A stretch of 64,000 nt of DNA from an uncultured bacterium (GCA_945920215.1 CAMEJM010000001.1:1-64000); one strand, 5' to 3'; positions 1 to 8,782 are shown, counted from the first letter of the stretch. Notes: generated from the letters alone by a model not told the origin. Numbers and translations are program-made.

Positions 1-21
1 TCACCGGTTAACCTCTTTTCA

Positions 22-45
22 ACCACGCGACTATCGCGTGGTTTT
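22..45 (+). terminator. Intrinsic terminator, plus strand
   Basis: A perfect 9-bp stem (ACCACGCGA / TCGCGTGGT) with a CTA loop is followed by TTTT. It probably ends a plus-strand gene lying left of the window. Confidence 0.7.
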
Positions 46-59
46 CGTTATACAAGAAC

Positions 60-86
60 AAAAGAGCCGCCGTCGGCGGCTCTTTT
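60..86. terminator. Bidirectional terminator
   Basis: A perfect 13-bp inverted repeat with a single-base loop runs from an A-run to a T-run, so it can terminate both ways. On the minus strand it ends the gene whose stop is at 121. Confidence 0.8.
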
Positions 87-120
87 CGATGGAGATCCTG
101 ATATGCTGTACCACACAGCG

Positions 121-2991
121 TTATTTATTGGGATTTAACTGCCCCACGCAAATACCGATGGCAGCCGTCGGCAAAAGCGCGCAGAGCTGGCACAGGAAAG
201 CAACCAAAGACGTCTGAACGTGCAGAGCAGCCATCACGGTCAGCATGACGACGCCGGACAATGCGGCGAGCGCAATGGAAAGACCGACTGCAAGCTTCTG
301 CATTTTTGCATAGGATTTGAAGAAGAACGGCATACGTCTGAGGGTTTTCCGCGGTCCGTATGTAATCAAGGGGGACGTGCGCGGAATGTTTTTGTTTTCC
401 ACCACTGCTTCCACATCCTTTCTGACCACGCGGACGTCGTACTCGGAAATATAGGAAACCTGATCCAACAAAGCCTCGTTCAGGAGCGGATCCGCCGTCA
501 GAATCACCGACGAAACACCGTGCTTTGCGTAATACTCGACATTGGATTCAAAGGAAGCGCTGATTTCATAATGCACATAGAATTTAGCGCAAAGCTGCGC
601 GCGATAGGCGACATAGAGAACATGGTTCTTTTCTTCCTCGGCGTGCTCATCCTCACTGTCGCGGAAAACCTCTACACCGAGGCGCTCCAAAAACTCTTTT
701 GTGCCGACGCAGACATCCTCATGATTGACCTGCGCTTCGATCCCGTTTTCATGAATGGCACGAAGCGTCACATCGTCCGACAGAGTTACCTCGGACGTGG
801 AAACGCGGAAAACGCCGTTAAGAGGTCCGCCCACGCGGTCAAACAGGCTTGCCATCAGATAGAGCGCCTTATCAAGCCGAAAATCGCCGCACAGTTTGAT
901 ACCGTTGACCTGCACGGCGCCGGCGGGAAACGCCTCGGAATCATCAAAGGTCACGACCTCTGTACCCGCATACGCATACACCGCGTCCTCGCCTGCCACC
1001 CCTACCCGCTCTTTGGCGACGCGGGCGCAGAGCGAACGGAACAAAAAGCGATGCGTGGCAAAGCAGGAAAGCGGCAGGGTGCCGCAGAATACAGTCACGG
1101 CGCTCCACAGCGCATATTCCGCGCCGCGCTTCATGCCCATCAGCAGAATGAAATCAAACACCGAGAACAGCAACGCCATTGCCAGGGTAATCATGACTGC
1201 CGTTCTGTTTTCCGAACGCGTACGGCACGCCTCTACGAATCCGTCGATTTGCGAGGCGTTCTCCGCTTCCATCAGTTTTCTGTCGTCCTCTTCCCCGCTG
1301 TAAAGGCGTCCGAGCAATCGGTGATTCCCCGCCTCGGACAGCAGTGCGGCATAATGATGCCCGTCTGAGGTATAGGCGCGGAAGGAGTACCGCAAGGCGT
1401 CAACACGGAAGTAGTCCGCCAAGGCGGCGCTGAGCACAACGGTTGCCCCCACAAGCCCGGAAAGCATGGTCTGCGTTGCGCGACTGATATAAAGAGCGAC
1501 ATCGATACCGATACACAAAACGGCACTCACGGACGCAAACGTCTCGGGAATCATTCTGCCGAAACGAAGGGCGGCAAAGCCCCTGTAAATCGGGCGATAG
1601 CAAATCAAACAGACAAGAAGCAGAAGTTGCAGGTCAATCAGAAGCGCCGCCCCCGGCACGCGCGTCAGAAGCATGGCGTACAGAGCCTTATCCGTCAAGC
1701 GCGGAAACAGCTCAAAGAGCAACAACAAGAAAGCAAACACGCCCGCGACAATACACTTGATACGGGTCGTCAGCACGCGGCGACCAAGCTCCTGCTTCCA
1801 TGCCGCGATCTGCTCCTTGGAATGATCCCCGCCCAAACTCTCAACAGGCTCCGTCAGGATCTTGTCCGTTACTTTGCCGTCGAGCTTGCCATGAGAATCA
1901 AAGTCACAGTCGGCAAAGGTTTTGCGCTTCTTCAAAGGCGCGCTTTCCTCGCATTGTTCTTCGGTTTCTTCATGAAAATTACTGTGATAGGAGGGTGCAG
2001 GCTCTTCCTCCGGGGGCGTATCTTGCTTCTTCTCGTTCGGGAACAGAGTGTCCCAAACCGAGGCAGGCGCCCGGAGCCGCGTTTCTCTACAGAGAGTCTC
2101 CGTATCTGTCTCTGTCTCCCTTAGCGTATCTTTCCCCGCAGAGAAAGACTCCGCTGTTTCGACAGGTTCCGGGCAGACGGTCACGGCGTCCAATGCGGGC
2201 TCCGGGTCGGGTATCGGCATCGCGTCGGCAGGGATTTCAGCGGGCGTCTCGTCAAAGAGCTGCTCTTTTTCCGGCTTGATGGGCTTCTGAATTGTCAAGA
2301 TATCGGTTGCTGCGCGGTCGACCGACTTTTCCTTTGCGGATTCGTCTGAAAAATCAAAATCCCTGTACCTGCCGCTGACCGGATGGCGCGCTTCCTCGGA
2401 TATGCGTGAGGAGCGCGGCAAAACCGTGCGGGCGTAATCCGTCTCCGGCGCGGCAGGCTGCTCATCAAGAGTCTCCCTCGCCGGCTCTTTGACTATGTTT
2501 CTCTCCTCATCCTCAGGCACGGAAGATATACCCGAAGTCTCCGATTTTTCGGGGGCGGGCTCCTCTTTCGTTTTTTCCGAAGAAACGGTCATGAGTGGCG
2601 ACTGTTCTTGCGCGGGCTCCGAGTCGGGAGAATGCGCGTCCGTCACGTCATCCTCTTTTTCCGTATATGGAAAAGATGCCGTGCCCGCAGTTTCGGAAGA
2701 GACGGGTTCCACGGAGGCTTCCTGCCCGGAAGTCGGCTGCTGTACCGATGCTGCCCTTTCCATCACTGTCTCCGCTTCGGTTGAGGCGGAGTTTTCTTCC
2801 TGTTCCTGCCCTTTGACGGGATTATCTGCGACGTGATCGGTCTTTTGAGCTGCAGAATCCGTCTCTTGGGCATTGGAAAAGTCTCCCGCGCCCTGCGCGG
2901 GAGTATTCTGACCAAGCGTCTCACGAAGCTTATTCAGCAGAGTTTCAATATAGGCATTATCTTTATCAGAGTTGATATTCTTATCAGCCAT
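121..2991 (-). CDS. Degenerate P-type (P1B-like) ATPase with long acidic N-terminal region
   Basis: Residues 1-390 are acidic, Glu/Pro/Ser/Thr-rich and look disordered. From about residue 400 the protein follows the layout of a heavy-metal P1B ATPase, with eight hydrophobic segments (about 411-430, 449-466, 483-505, 509-530, 597-618, 626-646, 900-918, 925-950) in the right order and soluble regions in the right places. The catalytic signatures are gone: CGTLPLSC (636-643) replaces the CPC region, FDDSEAF (about 682) replaces the DKTGT phosphorylation motif, LTADP (831) replaces TGD, and no TGES or GDGxND is seen. An N-domain-like VCVGTKEFLERLGV remains (about 760). The start follows GGAGG with 6-base spacing. 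The fold relation is read by eye; a regulatory or structural pseudo-pump is inference. Confidence 0.7.
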   Translation of the reverse strand: MADKNINSDKDNAYIETLLNKLRETLGQNTPAQGAGDFSNAQETDSAAQKTDHVADNPVKGQEQEENSASTEAETVMERAASVQQPTSGQEASVEPVSSETAGTASFPYTEKEDDVTDAHSPDSEPAQEQSPLMTVSSEKTKEEPAPEKSETSGISSVPEDEERNIVKEPARETLDEQPAAPETDYARTVLPRSSRISEEARHPVSGRYRDFDFSDESAKEKSVDRAATDILTIQKPIKPEKEQLFDETPAEIPADAMPIPDPEPALDAVTVCPEPVETAESFSAGKDTLRETETDTETLCRETRLRAPASVWDTLFPNEKKQDTPPEEEPAPSYHSNFHEETEEQCEESAPLKKRKTFADCDFDSHGKLDGKVTDKILTEPVESLGGDHSKEQIAAWKQELGRRVLTTRIKCIVAGVFAFLLLLFELFPRLTDKALYAMLLTRVPGAALLIDLQLLLLVCLICYRPIYRGFAALRFGRMIPETFASVSAVLCIGIDVALYISRATQTMLSGLVGATVVLSAALADYFRVDALRYSFRAYTSDGHHYAALLSEAGNHRLLGRLYSGEEDDRKLMEAENASQIDGFVEACRTRSENRTAVMITLAMALLFSVFDFILLMGMKRGAEYALWSAVTVFCGTLPLSCFATHRFLFRSLCARVAKERVGVAGEDAVYAYAGTEVVTFDDSEAFPAGAVQVNGIKLCGDFRLDKALYLMASLFDRVGGPLNGVFRVSTSEVTLSDDVTLRAIHENGIEAQVNHEDVCVGTKEFLERLGVEVFRDSEDEHAEEEKNHVLYVAYRAQLCAKFYVHYEISASFESNVEYYAKHGVSSVILTADPLLNEALLDQVSYISEYDVRVVRKDVEAVVENKNIPRTSPLITYGPRKTLRRMPFFFKSYAKMQKLAVGLSIALAALSGVVMLTVMAALHVQTSLVAFLCQLCALLPTAAIGICVGQLNPNK

Positions 2992-3035
2992 CTGTTGCCT
3001 CCGGGTCGTGGTTTACTGGTTTTATCGTGTTATAT

Positions 3036-3836
3036 CTATACAGTATGCCGTTGTTTCGCTGCTTCGCAGAGAAGGACGGCAGCGGCGTTGGAAACATTCA
3101 GAGAATTCACCTGTCCGAAGAGAGGAATGGAAAGGACAAAATCGCATTTTTCCTTTACAAGCCGAGAGATACCGAACCCCTCGCTCCCCAGCACAAGCGC
3201 CATGGCGCCTTTCAGATTTTCGCTGTAATACGCTTTCCCGTCCATGTCGGCGGCGTAAATCCAAACGCCTTTCTCTTTCAATTCGTCAATGGTCGCCGCA
3301 AGGTTTGTCACCTTGGCAACCAGCATATGCTCCGCCGCTCCCGCGCTGGCTTTCACCACCACCGGCGTCATACCCACGGAACGGCGCTTGGGGATAATGA
3401 CGCCATGCGCCCCCGCGCAATCCGCCGAACGAATGATCGCGCCGAGGTTATGCGGATCCTCTATCCCGTCGCATATGACAATCAGGGGCGCTTCGCCGCG
3501 GGCGTTTGCGCAATCGAGGATATCCGACACCTGCGCATATTCGCGCTCGACCGTATATGCAACAACCCCTTGATGCCGCGCGTTTCCGGTCAAGGTGTCC
3601 AGCCGGGTTTTGTCAACTTCAGTCCAGATGATTTTACGTTCGCGAAGCTCATACATCAGAGAGGTGAGAGAGCCTGTACGCTCGCCGCGCTGTATCAGCA
3701 CCTTTTCAATAGGGCGCCCCGATGCAAGGAGTTCGCGCAGGGCGTTTCTCCCGCAAACCATGTTTTCCGGCATCTCAAAGCGGCTTTCGCGAGAGGCGGT
3801 ACTATCGTGCCTGTATTTGTTCGGCTTATCTGTCAT
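3036..3836 (-). CDS. rlmB: 23S rRNA 2'-O-methyltransferase, TrmH/SpoU family (RlmB-like)
   Basis: This is a 266-residue SPOUT methyltransferase expected to methylate a ribose of 23S rRNA (G2251 in the E. coli enzyme) using S-adenosylmethionine. An N-terminal substrate-binding domain (about 20-95, with the NMVCGRNALRELL opening typical of RlmB) precedes the knotted catalytic domain. Its motifs are NLGAIIRSADCAGAHGVIIP (motif 1), LVLGSEGFGIS (motif 2) and SLNVSNAAAVLLCE (motif 3). Length is normal. In Bacillus the homologue yacO lies near sigH, and here a SigH-like gene is also nearby. Exact rRNA site is inferred from family. Confidence 0.9.
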   Translation of the reverse strand: MTDKPNKYRHDSTASRESRFEMPENMVCGRNALRELLASGRPIEKVLIQRGERTGSLTSLMYELRERKIIWTEVDKTRLDTLTGNARHQGVVAYTVEREYAQVSDILDCANARGEAPLIVICDGIEDPHNLGAIIRSADCAGAHGVIIPKRRSVGMTPVVVKASAGAAEHMLVAKVTNLAATIDELKEKGVWIYAADMDGKAYYSENLKGAMALVLGSEGFGISRLVKEKCDFVLSIPLFGQVNSLNVSNAAAVLLCEAAKQRHTV

Positions 3837-3927
3837 GTTTCAACCTTTTCTGTTTCCTATGCGGAGAACCGATCATTTGCTATCCGTTTCAATTCTGCAA
3901 AACAGTTCAAGAATACTATTCCAAACA

Positions 3928-3956
3928 ATTATATCATATTCACTATGATTTGTACA
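3928..3956 (-). promoter_or_regulatory. Sigma-A-type promoter for rlmB
   Basis: On the minus strand a perfect TATAAT (3928-3933) lies 17 bp from a weaker TGTACA -35 (3951-3956), about 90 bp upstream of rlmB. Confidence 0.55.
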
Positions 3957-4026
3957 GACCTTTCTCCGGTTTTCGGGATACGCCGCTCCCCACAAACGGA
4001 ACCCACAAAGAAAAATAAGCAAAAAG

Positions 4027-4052
4027 AAAAAGACGAGCCACCTCGTCTTTTT
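4027..4052. terminator. Bidirectional terminator
   Basis: An 11-bp perfect stem (AAAAAGACGAG / CTCGTCTTTTT) with a CCAC loop lies just past the stop of the zinc-ribbon gene. It has A- and T-runs on its two sides. Confidence 0.8.
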
Positions 4053-4061
4053 CCTTCGTGC

Positions 4062-4334
4062 TTAACCGCGGCGTGCGGCGAAGCACTCGCTGCAGTAAAC
4101 TGCTTTGCCGGCGGTCGGGTTGAAGGGAACCTTGCAAGCCTTGCCACAGTCAGCGCATACAGCGTCGAACATCTCACGGGGTGCCTTACCCGCATTCTTG
4201 CGGTTGTTACGGCATTCCTTGCATCTCTGGGGTTCATTCGCAAAACCCTTTTCTGCATAGAATTCCTGCTCACCTGCGGTGAACACAAACTCCTTACCGC
4301 AATCCTTGCACTTGAGTGTCTTGTCCTCGAACAT
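4062..4334 (-). CDS. Small double zinc-ribbon protein
   Basis: This 90-residue protein carries two zinc-binding knuckle sets. The first is CKDCGKEF with CKEC about 30 residues on, plus a family-typical FYAEKGF...PQRC stretch between them. The second is CADCGKAC paired with CSEC near the C-terminus. The first half matches the 'probable zinc-ribbon' family common as tiny ORFs in Clostridia; the second resembles the CxxC...CxxC ribbon often appended to it. The function is unknown; nucleic-acid or protein binding is usual for such ribbons. A GAGG site lies 8 bases before the ATG. It has its own terminator downstream. Confidence 0.75.
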   Translation of the reverse strand: MFEDKTLKCKDCGKEFVFTAGEQEFYAEKGFANEPQRCKECRNNRKNAGKAPREMFDAVCADCGKACKVPFNPTAGKAVYCSECFAARRG

Positions 4335-4447
4335 TCGCTATTCCTCACTTAGGTATGAATATTTTGCCCCCAGACGGATTTCAACCGACGCCTTTGATTC
4401 TTTGAAATGCAACGCTCTCCCTTAAGCTACACGGGCATATAAACAAA

Positions 4448-5017
4448 TTAATTCAGCGCCGCGCGCAATTTCACCAAACTGCGGCTGATCGCATTGGTGA
4501 CCGACTTTTCGTCCCGCCCGAGCTGCGCGGCAATCTCGGCGGCGGTATATTCCTCCACCCACAGGCGGAACACGGACATCTCATAAGGGGAAAGCACCCC
4601 CTTGATTTTACGGTAAAGCAAGCGTAACGACTCTGCGTCCGCCATGGCGTCCTGCGCGGGAGCAACGCCGGACAGTTCCTCCATTTTGCCGGAATGATAT
4701 AACTCATCCAACGAAACAGCCGTATCCGGTTTTCTGCGTACATACAGGGTAATCAAACGGTTGCGAATGCAAATCTTTGCATACAGACCGAATGTCAGCC
4801 CCTCCTGCTCCGTATCAAAGGACAATGCTGCACAGTACAGCGCATACTCCGCTTCCGCACGAACCTCGTCCGGGTAGCAATGCACACGCTCGCAAACAGA
4901 AGCGGTCATCGACTCTATCAAAGGGCGATACACTTGAAGCAAATGCTCAAAAGCATCATGCTTTTCCTCATGTATTGCTTTGATATACGCGATATCGCGC
5001 GCCCTGTTTTCATCCAT
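4448..5017 (-). CDS. SigH-like RNA polymerase sigma factor
   Basis: A 189-residue sigma-70 family protein with region 2 (about residues 20-85, including the FGLYAKICIRNRLIT stretch that parallels SigH FKAFAELCITRQIIT) and region 4 (about 140-188, ending EKSVTNAISRSLVKL, close to SigH KSIDNALQRVKRKL). These parallels point to the SigH/Spo0H branch, which starts sporulation and stationary-phase transcription in Bacillus. The ATG at 5017 is preferred because AGGTG lies 6 bases upstream. A GTG 9 bases further up would put that site inside the gene. Its promoter carries a perfect palindrome between the -10 and -35. Assignment to SigH rather than another SigH-family factor is inference. Confidence 0.8.
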   Translation of the reverse strand: MDENRARDIAYIKAIHEEKHDAFEHLLQVYRPLIESMTASVCERVHCYPDEVRAEAEYALYCAALSFDTEQEGLTFGLYAKICIRNRLITLYVRRKPDTAVSLDELYHSGKMEELSGVAPAQDAMADAESLRLLYRKIKGVLSPYEMSVFRLWVEEYTAAEIAAQLGRDEKSVTNAISRSLVKLRAALN

Positions 5018-5040
5018 ATATAGCACCTATTTCTTAATTG

Positions 5041-5068
5041 ATTATAACATTTTTAATGTTAAAGTCAA
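5041..5068 (-). promoter_or_regulatory. Promoter of the SigH-like gene
   Basis: The -10 TATAAT (5041-5046) and -35 TTGACT (5063-5068) are read on the minus strand with a 16-bp spacer, 24 bp upstream of the chosen start. Confidence 0.7.
5045..5061. promoter_or_regulatory. Palindrome inside the sigma-gene promoter (candidate operator)
   Basis: TAACATT-TTT-AATGTTA is a perfect 7-3-7 inverted repeat filling the spacer and touching the -10. Its position suits a repressor site; the regulator is unknown. Confidence 0.45.
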
Positions 5069-5119
5069 GATAAATTGCAACGAACTTGTAAATTTTCTAT
5101 GAATTTCGTAAAAAGGAAG

Positions 5120-5677
5120 TTACAAATAATACCCGATTTCGCCGGTTACAACAGACATGACGCCGCGATAAATATCCTCGGGTTTCGCGCGCTCACAATG
5201 CTCTTTAATCTGCTCCGCACCGGCACGGTCGGAAACCGTAATTGCCATATTCAGCAGCTCTCCCCTGTTGCCGTGATTCATCAGGAATGACACGCGGTAA
5301 CGCCCATCCTCGGTGGGTGTAATTTTGACGTCCAGATAAACCCCGAGACTGGCAAGCGCAAGATGACGCGCAGCAGCAATATTCACCTTTTCAAGAATCG
5401 CGGGGGAGATGGTGGAACGCAGTTCCCGCGCGACCATAGTGCCAGTATCCGCTATCATATAATAGGTCTCGCCACCGACGGTGTCCTCCAGGATATGCCC
5501 GCGCTCTTTCAGCTCCGAAAAGCACTCCGCAAAATCAAAGCCGCCGACTGCGCCGCAATCCACAACCGTATCGACAATTGCGGAATACGTCATCGGATGG
5601 TGCAGTTCATCCAACAGGGTGAGAATAAAAATCATGACATCGGTTTTATCCCACAGCTGTTTTTTCCCTTTTTTCAT
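5120..5677 (-). CDS. DUF4364 family protein (winged-helix type)
   Basis: This 185-residue protein matches the clostridial DUF4364 pattern. It has an N-terminal wHTH-like segment beginning DVMIFILTLLDELHHPMTYSAIVD, a middle block that includes YYMIADTGTMVARELRSTIS, and a beta-rich C-terminal half with the ITVSDRAGAEQIKEHCERAKPEDIYRGVM region. Members are small cytosolic proteins assumed to be transcriptional regulators because of the N-terminal fold; no target is known. GAGGAG precedes the ATG. The gene lies between a terminator and the sigma-factor promoter, so it may be transcribed alone or by read-through. Confidence 0.75.
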   Translation of the reverse strand: MKKGKKQLWDKTDVMIFILTLLDELHHPMTYSAIVDTVVDCGAVGGFDFAECFSELKERGHILEDTVGGETYYMIADTGTMVARELRSTISPAILEKVNIAAARHLALASLGVYLDVKITPTEDGRYRVSFLMNHGNRGELLNMAITVSDRAGAEQIKEHCERAKPEDIYRGVMSVVTGEIGYYL

Positions 5678-5697
5678 GACGTTCTCCTCGTAAAAAA

Positions 5698-5725
5698 CGC
5701 GGGGAGGGCGCTTGCCATCCCCGCG
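5698..5725 (-). terminator. Terminator of the binding-protein gene
   Basis: On the minus strand an 8-bp stem (CGCGGGGA / TCCCCGCG) is followed by six T residues (5692-5697), starting 10 bp past the stop at 5735. Confidence 0.85.
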
Positions 5726-5734
5726 AACGCAGAC

Positions 5735-7615
5735 TCAGGTAAGGAAATAATCCTCGTAATGTTTCAGGCTTGCACGGGTAAAGACCGTAAAGCCATAGTA
5801 GTTGATGTCGAGGTTGTTCAGATTTTTGTTTGCCACATAGAAATTCTGATTAAACAGAAGCGGAATGACGGGCATATCCGCCATTAAAATCTGTTCCGCC
5901 TGATGAAGCAGTCCCGCACGGGTTTCCAAGTCAGGCGTTGCGGCAGCCTGTGAAATCAAAGCGTCATATTCCGCATTTGCGTATCCCGCCGCATTGGGAA
6001 GCAGGAAATCGGAAGTCTTTTTGTCCTGAGCATCGGAGGCATTATAAGCGTCCAGATCAATGCCGCAGCCGTTCAGAGTTGTTGACAGAGACGCGAGCGC
6101 CGTCAATGCGTTGGTGGAATACATCTGATAGTCGATTGCAATGACGTCAAAGCTCAGTTCTTCCGCCACGGTTCCGTTTTCCATGTATACGGTGGCGCCG
6201 TTGTAAATCTTCTGCAAAGCGGGCACGTTGTAATTGGTGTATTTATTCTTTTCATCTGTGCTGCCGGTGTCCTGCTGCACCACATAGTAACTGACCGGCT
6301 TGAGTTCCACGGTATAACCGAGATTCTTCCACAGCTCGCTGACATACGCGGCAATCGCACGGTCCTCTTCTCTGTCGATATAAGTCAGCGTAAAGGTTCC
6401 GCGGGGCGCGCTGTATTCATTCAGCTTGTTCTGTGCGTCAGACAAACTGAGTGCGGCGCCGGCTGAAATGAGTTCTCCGCCTACGCAGCGGAAGGATTTC
6501 TTGGCTTTTGCGGAAGTGGAATCCCAAACGCCATTTGAAATAAAGCCTGTCGCGGGAGTACCGAAAGTGACGATCTTGGCAATTTCATTGCGGTCGATCA
6601 CTTGTGAAAGGATGGTTCTGACGCGCGCGTCGGCAAACAGCGGATTCGTTGTGTCAAACACATATGTATAGGTGGACATTGCGTCGCTGACAACTGCATT
6701 CTTCCCAAGCGTTTTACGGTCCGCAAGAGACAGCGCGCTCATGTAGAACACCGTGTCCTCTGCTTCGGACTCCATTTTCTTGAATAGTTCTGCGGTATGC
6801 TCTGCTTCGGTCAGGTCTTCATCAATGTTCCACGCCGTGCGAAGCATTTTAGGAACTACATAATAGTCTTTTGCTTTCTTTGAATCTGCGGGACGATGGT
6901 AATCGTCATGACGGGCGATGGTGAAATACCCTGCCGCGTTGTCAAGCTCTCTTATCTTGAACGGACCGTTGGTATAGCATACAGTGCTGGTCCCGTTCGA
7001 CCAGAACTGCTCCTGCTTCAGAATGCTGCCGCTGCTCACGGGTGCAAGCGCGATGCTGGACAGGTTGCGCAGAAACGCGTCCCGGTCAACCTCGGCGCTT
7101 TCAAAACTGATCCGGATCGTATCGTCATTCAACGCCACCGCGCCGAAATTATCAATACTGTTCTGCGCGTCGGTTTCGCCGAGAGAATTCTTAATGGTCT
7201 TGGCGTTTTTAATATCGTAAAGGAGCGCCGCAGCCGGGAAAGAGGCGGTGGGAGAGATGATTCGCTTCCACGCATAAATGAAGTCGCTGGCTTTCACGCG
7301 GTCTCCGCTCGTCCAGTAGGACTCGCGCAGCGTGATGATCAGATCACCTGTTTCCTTGTCAAAGGAATACTCTTCTGCCGCTGCCTCATGCACCTTGCCG
7401 TCATCGTCAAGGGAGAAAAGAGGCTCATACAGCAGGTACATGACGGCGATCGTCGCGTCGTCCGTATAGTCTCCCGCAGGGTCAAAACTATAGATGCGGT
7501 CGGTCAAATATACGCTGATTTCCGCACCGTCATCTTTCTTGCCGCACGAAGTAAGGCAGGCAAAAGTGGTAAATATCAATGCGGCGAGCAAGAGCGCGCT
7601 GACAATTCGTTTCAT
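5735..7615 (-). CDS. Oligopeptide-type ABC transporter substrate-binding lipoprotein
   Basis: A 626-residue family 5 (OppA/DppA) extracellular solute-binding protein. The N-terminus is a lipoprotein signal peptide: MKR, a hydrophobic stretch, then the lipobox LTSC with Cys at about residue 23, so the mature protein should be lipid-anchored to the outer face of the membrane. Family landmarks include the early ATIAVMYLLYEPLF segment, DFIYAWKRIISP, and the late AEQILMADMPVIPLLFNQNFYV. The ATG at 7615 has GGAGG 11 bases upstream; a longer frame to 7747 would bury the signal peptide. No permease or ATPase gene is adjacent, so it is an orphan that must share a transporter or act otherwise. The ligand is not predictable. 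Confidence 0.88.
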   Translation of the reverse strand: MKRIVSALLLAALIFTTFACLTSCGKKDDGAEISVYLTDRIYSFDPAGDYTDDATIAVMYLLYEPLFSLDDDGKVHEAAAEEYSFDKETGDLIITLRESYWTSGDRVKASDFIYAWKRIISPTASFPAAALLYDIKNAKTIKNSLGETDAQNSIDNFGAVALNDDTIRISFESAEVDRDAFLRNLSSIALAPVSSGSILKQEQFWSNGTSTVCYTNGPFKIRELDNAAGYFTIARHDDYHRPADSKKAKDYYVVPKMLRTAWNIDEDLTEAEHTAELFKKMESEAEDTVFYMSALSLADRKTLGKNAVVSDAMSTYTYVFDTTNPLFADARVRTILSQVIDRNEIAKIVTFGTPATGFISNGVWDSTSAKAKKSFRCVGGELISAGAALSLSDAQNKLNEYSAPRGTFTLTYIDREEDRAIAAYVSELWKNLGYTVELKPVSYYVVQQDTGSTDEKNKYTNYNVPALQKIYNGATVYMENGTVAEELSFDVIAIDYQMYSTNALTALASLSTTLNGCGIDLDAYNASDAQDKKTSDFLLPNAAGYANAEYDALISQAAATPDLETRAGLLHQAEQILMADMPVIPLLFNQNFYVANKNLNNLDINYYGFTVFTRASLKHYEDYFLT

Positions 7616-7652
7616 GAACTGGGAATCCTCCGATGCTTTTTGCGTATGTAAC

Positions 7653-7681
7653 ATTATAACACTATTAAACCGTGCTTTCAA
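7653..7681 (-). promoter_or_regulatory. Promoter of the binding-protein gene
   Basis: TATAAT (7653-7658) and TTGAAA (7676-7681) are read on the minus strand with a 17-bp spacer, 38 bp before the ATG at 7615. Confidence 0.7.
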
Positions 7682-7880
7682 GACACAACCTCCAAGGCAG
7701 TTCTGTTTTTGGCGGAATGCACAATATGCGTTTTTTATTTTTGTCACAATCGCACGGATTGCTCTTCTTCTTCCGATTCACTGCGACATCAAACCCGTCT
7801 TGCGTGTTTACGGCAGAGCGCTGCGGGGAAAAATAAACCGAGCAAAACAAACCCGTCCCGCATGAAAGGAAAAAAGCAAT

Positions 7881-8714
7881 ATGACGTGTTTTGAAAACTA
7901 CCGTGCAAGTATCCGTACAGACCTGGCAAGCGAGCGCAGGCGCGCCGATCTTTCCCTGCCCGGCGTTACCTACGAGGAGGAACGACGCGGATGCGTCACC
8001 GTGGAACGCCTCCGCGTCGAAAGCGATGAGGGAGCGGCGCAAATCGGAAAGCCGCGCGGCAATTACATGACCTTTACATTTCCCGAGTTGTTTGAGGCGG
8101 GCGACGACTATACCGAGGCGGTTACCGCAGCCGCCGAAGCGCTTGCTTCTCTGCTCCCGCCGCGCAGAAAAAAGCCGATTCTGATAGCGGGGCTCGGGAA
8201 TGCCGGCATGACGCCCGACGCAGTCGGTCCCGAAACCTCCAAAAGAGTATTGGCAAGCGCGCAATGGCGGCAGGACGGTATTTGCGTGCTCTCCCCCGCT
8301 GTTGCCGGGCAAAGCGGCATGGAAGCCTCGCGGGTCATCGCGGCGGTGGCGAAAGAAATGGAGGTATGCGCCGTCATCGCCGTTGACGCGCTCTGCGCGC
8401 GCTCCTCCTCCCGCCTTATGCGCACGCTTCAGTTTGCCGACACCGGAATTACCCCCGGCAGCGGAATCCGCGAAGCGCGGAACGCACTCAACCGTGAAAC
8501 CGTCGGCGTCCCCGTGATTGCCATCGGCGTTCCAACTCTTATCAGCACGGCGGCGATGGTCTGCGAAGCGCTGGAGCGCGCGGGTGCGGAAGAAGTGCCG
8601 GAGGCATTTTATCATTTGTTGAACGAACAAACGCTGTATGTATGCCCGAAGGATATCGACATCGGCGTCACCCGCGCGGCGGAAATCATCGCCGATATCA
8701 TCAATCGGCTATGA
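7881..8714 (+). CDS. gpr: Germination protease (GPR endopeptidase)
   Basis: A 277-residue A25-family spore protease. In sporulating Firmicutes GPR is made as a zymogen in the forespore and degrades small acid-soluble spore proteins when the spore germinates. The diagnostic ILIAGLGNAGMTPDAVGPET block is at about residues 95-115, followed by the SPAVAGQSGMEAS and AVIAVDALCARSSSRL segments typical of the family. The length is shorter than the roughly 370 residues of Bacillus Gpr but normal for Clostridia. AAAGGAAAAA lies before the ATG. It stands 68 bp upstream of spoIVA. I could not define a convincing SigF/SigG promoter in the 265-bp gap before it. Confidence 0.92.
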   Translation: MTCFENYRASIRTDLASERRRADLSLPGVTYEEERRGCVTVERLRVESDEGAAQIGKPRGNYMTFTFPELFEAGDDYTEAVTAAAEALASLLPPRRKKPILIAGLGNAGMTPDAVGPETSKRVLASAQWRQDGICVLSPAVAGQSGMEASRVIAAVAKEMEVCAVIAVDALCARSSSRLMRTLQFADTGITPGSGIREARNALNRETVGVPVIAIGVPTLISTAAMVCEALERAGAEEVPEAFYHLLNEQTLYVCPKDIDIGVTRAAEIIADIINRL

Positions 8715-8782
8715 AGGTCATGTTCTACCCTCCGCACGCCGCGCATACTCTGTTACAAAACAGCACAGCGGAGGACAAGAGC

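Noticed and set aside
220..1368. Long plus-strand frame antisense to the degenerate ATPase gene
   Set aside because: Antisense shadow in GC-rich coding sequence; low-complexity, no ribosome-binding site, no recognisable motif.
7616..7747. Longer N-terminus for the binding lipoprotein
   Set aside because: It would bury a textbook lipoprotein signal peptide and crosses the promoter.
8715..8782. SigE-type promoter before spoIVA
   Set aside because: A CATACTCT resembling a SigE -10 is present, but the nearest TCATGTT is about 19 bp away instead of about 14, so it is not convincing.
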